IMG/VR virus record: IMGVR_UViG_3300027734_000232
Span: 1 to 30,073 of that record
Reading direction: 5' to 3' (one strand)
DNA from: a virus
Length of the DNA: 30,073 nt
Shown here: positions 29,875 to 30,073 of the stretch, in pieces
Numbering within the stretch: position 1 is the first letter of the stretch
Layout: every line of letters begins with the position of its first letter
Translations under genes and position numbers: made by a program
The notes under the pieces: model-generated
Told to the model about the DNA's origin: nothing
What the model saw: only the letters and a program-made list of their open reading frames with translations
Databases searched by the model: none

Positions 29875-30073
29875 TGGATCTGATTGGGATCGGGAGCATC
29901 ATTGAAGGCGTGGGTAAGGTCGCGGGCGACCTCATTACGACAGACAAAGAACGCCTTCAAATGGCGTTGGAAGAGCGCAAGCTCGACTTGGAAGAGAAGC
30001 GCATTGACCAAGCTACAGACCTCGCGCAGGTGGATATCAACAAGATCGAAGCGGCGTCTACTAGCGTATTTGT
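29874..30073 (+). CDS. 3TM-type holin, 3' end cut by window edge
   Basis: The ATG overlaps the endolysin stop (TAATG). The 66 visible residues begin MDLIGIGSIIEGVGKVAGDL, then a charged helix (ERLQMALEERKLDLEEKRID) and QVDINKIEAASTSVF, which is where the GTA/3TM holin family usually starts its membrane part (VAGWRP...). The membrane segments themselves lie beyond the right edge. If right, the holin follows the endolysin, which is a less common order. Confidence 0.7.
   Translation, partial: MDLIGIGSIIEGVGKVAGDLITTDKERLQMALEERKLDLEEKRIDQATDLAQVDINKIEAASTSVF

Overview
The window is almost entirely the genome of a tailed dsDNA bacteriophage, or a prophage of the same type, of podovirus morphology with a P22-like virion plan. 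It carries a small and a large terminase, a P22-type portal of about 720 residues, a scaffold followed by a P22-type coat protein, gp4-like and gp10-like head-to-tail proteins, two beta-helix tailspikes, three ejection-type proteins and a lysis cassette. There is no major tail tube, tape measure or baseplate gene. Nothing in the sequence identifies the host firmly. A Gram-negative, probably proteobacterial, host is an inference from the P22-like head and the GH108/3TM-holin lysis genes. No integrase, repressor, tRNA, IS element or CRISPR array was seen.

Layout. (1) 1-1205, rightward: the 3' part of a primase-helicase of the DUF5906 type, open at the left edge. (2) 1226-3142, leftward: an early operon of small genes, several joined by ATGA overlaps, that ends in a strong Rho-independent terminator between it and the helicase. 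(3) 3143-3799: the only long non-coding stretch, dense in palindromes, tandem repeats, GGGTACAC boxes, an AT tract and promoter-like sites. It is the likely control region and possibly an origin. (4) 3800-8011: terminases, a 48-residue lysine-rich protein and the portal. (5) 8008-13985: an accessory block between portal and scaffold, with a DUF5856 protein whose residues match the Dps ferroxidase spacing, NGGTG fibre-type proteins, a glycine-rich protein, a coiled-coil protein and a seven-repeat beta-propeller protein. (6) 14053-16448: scaffold, coat and a small beta-rich protein, apparently bounded by their own promoter and terminator. (7) 16505-22954: a small structural protein, gp4-like and gp10-like connectors, then two tandem paralogous tailspikes. 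(8) 22954-28721: a conserved helical protein and three ejection-type proteins. (9) 28718-30073: three small membrane proteins, a GH108 endolysin and the start of a 3TM holin, cut by the right edge.

The late genes are packed so that the stop of one usually overlaps the start of the next (ATGA, TAATG, TGATG), which implies long polycistronic transcripts and translational coupling. The observations most worth a second look are the Dps-like ligand pattern in the DUF5856 protein, the repeat-rich control region with a possibly leaderless small-terminase mRNA, the tandem tailspikes with different anchors but a shared beta-helix, and the seven-bladed propeller gene whose blades are still partly identical at the DNA level. 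All family assignments were made by reading motifs, without database searches.
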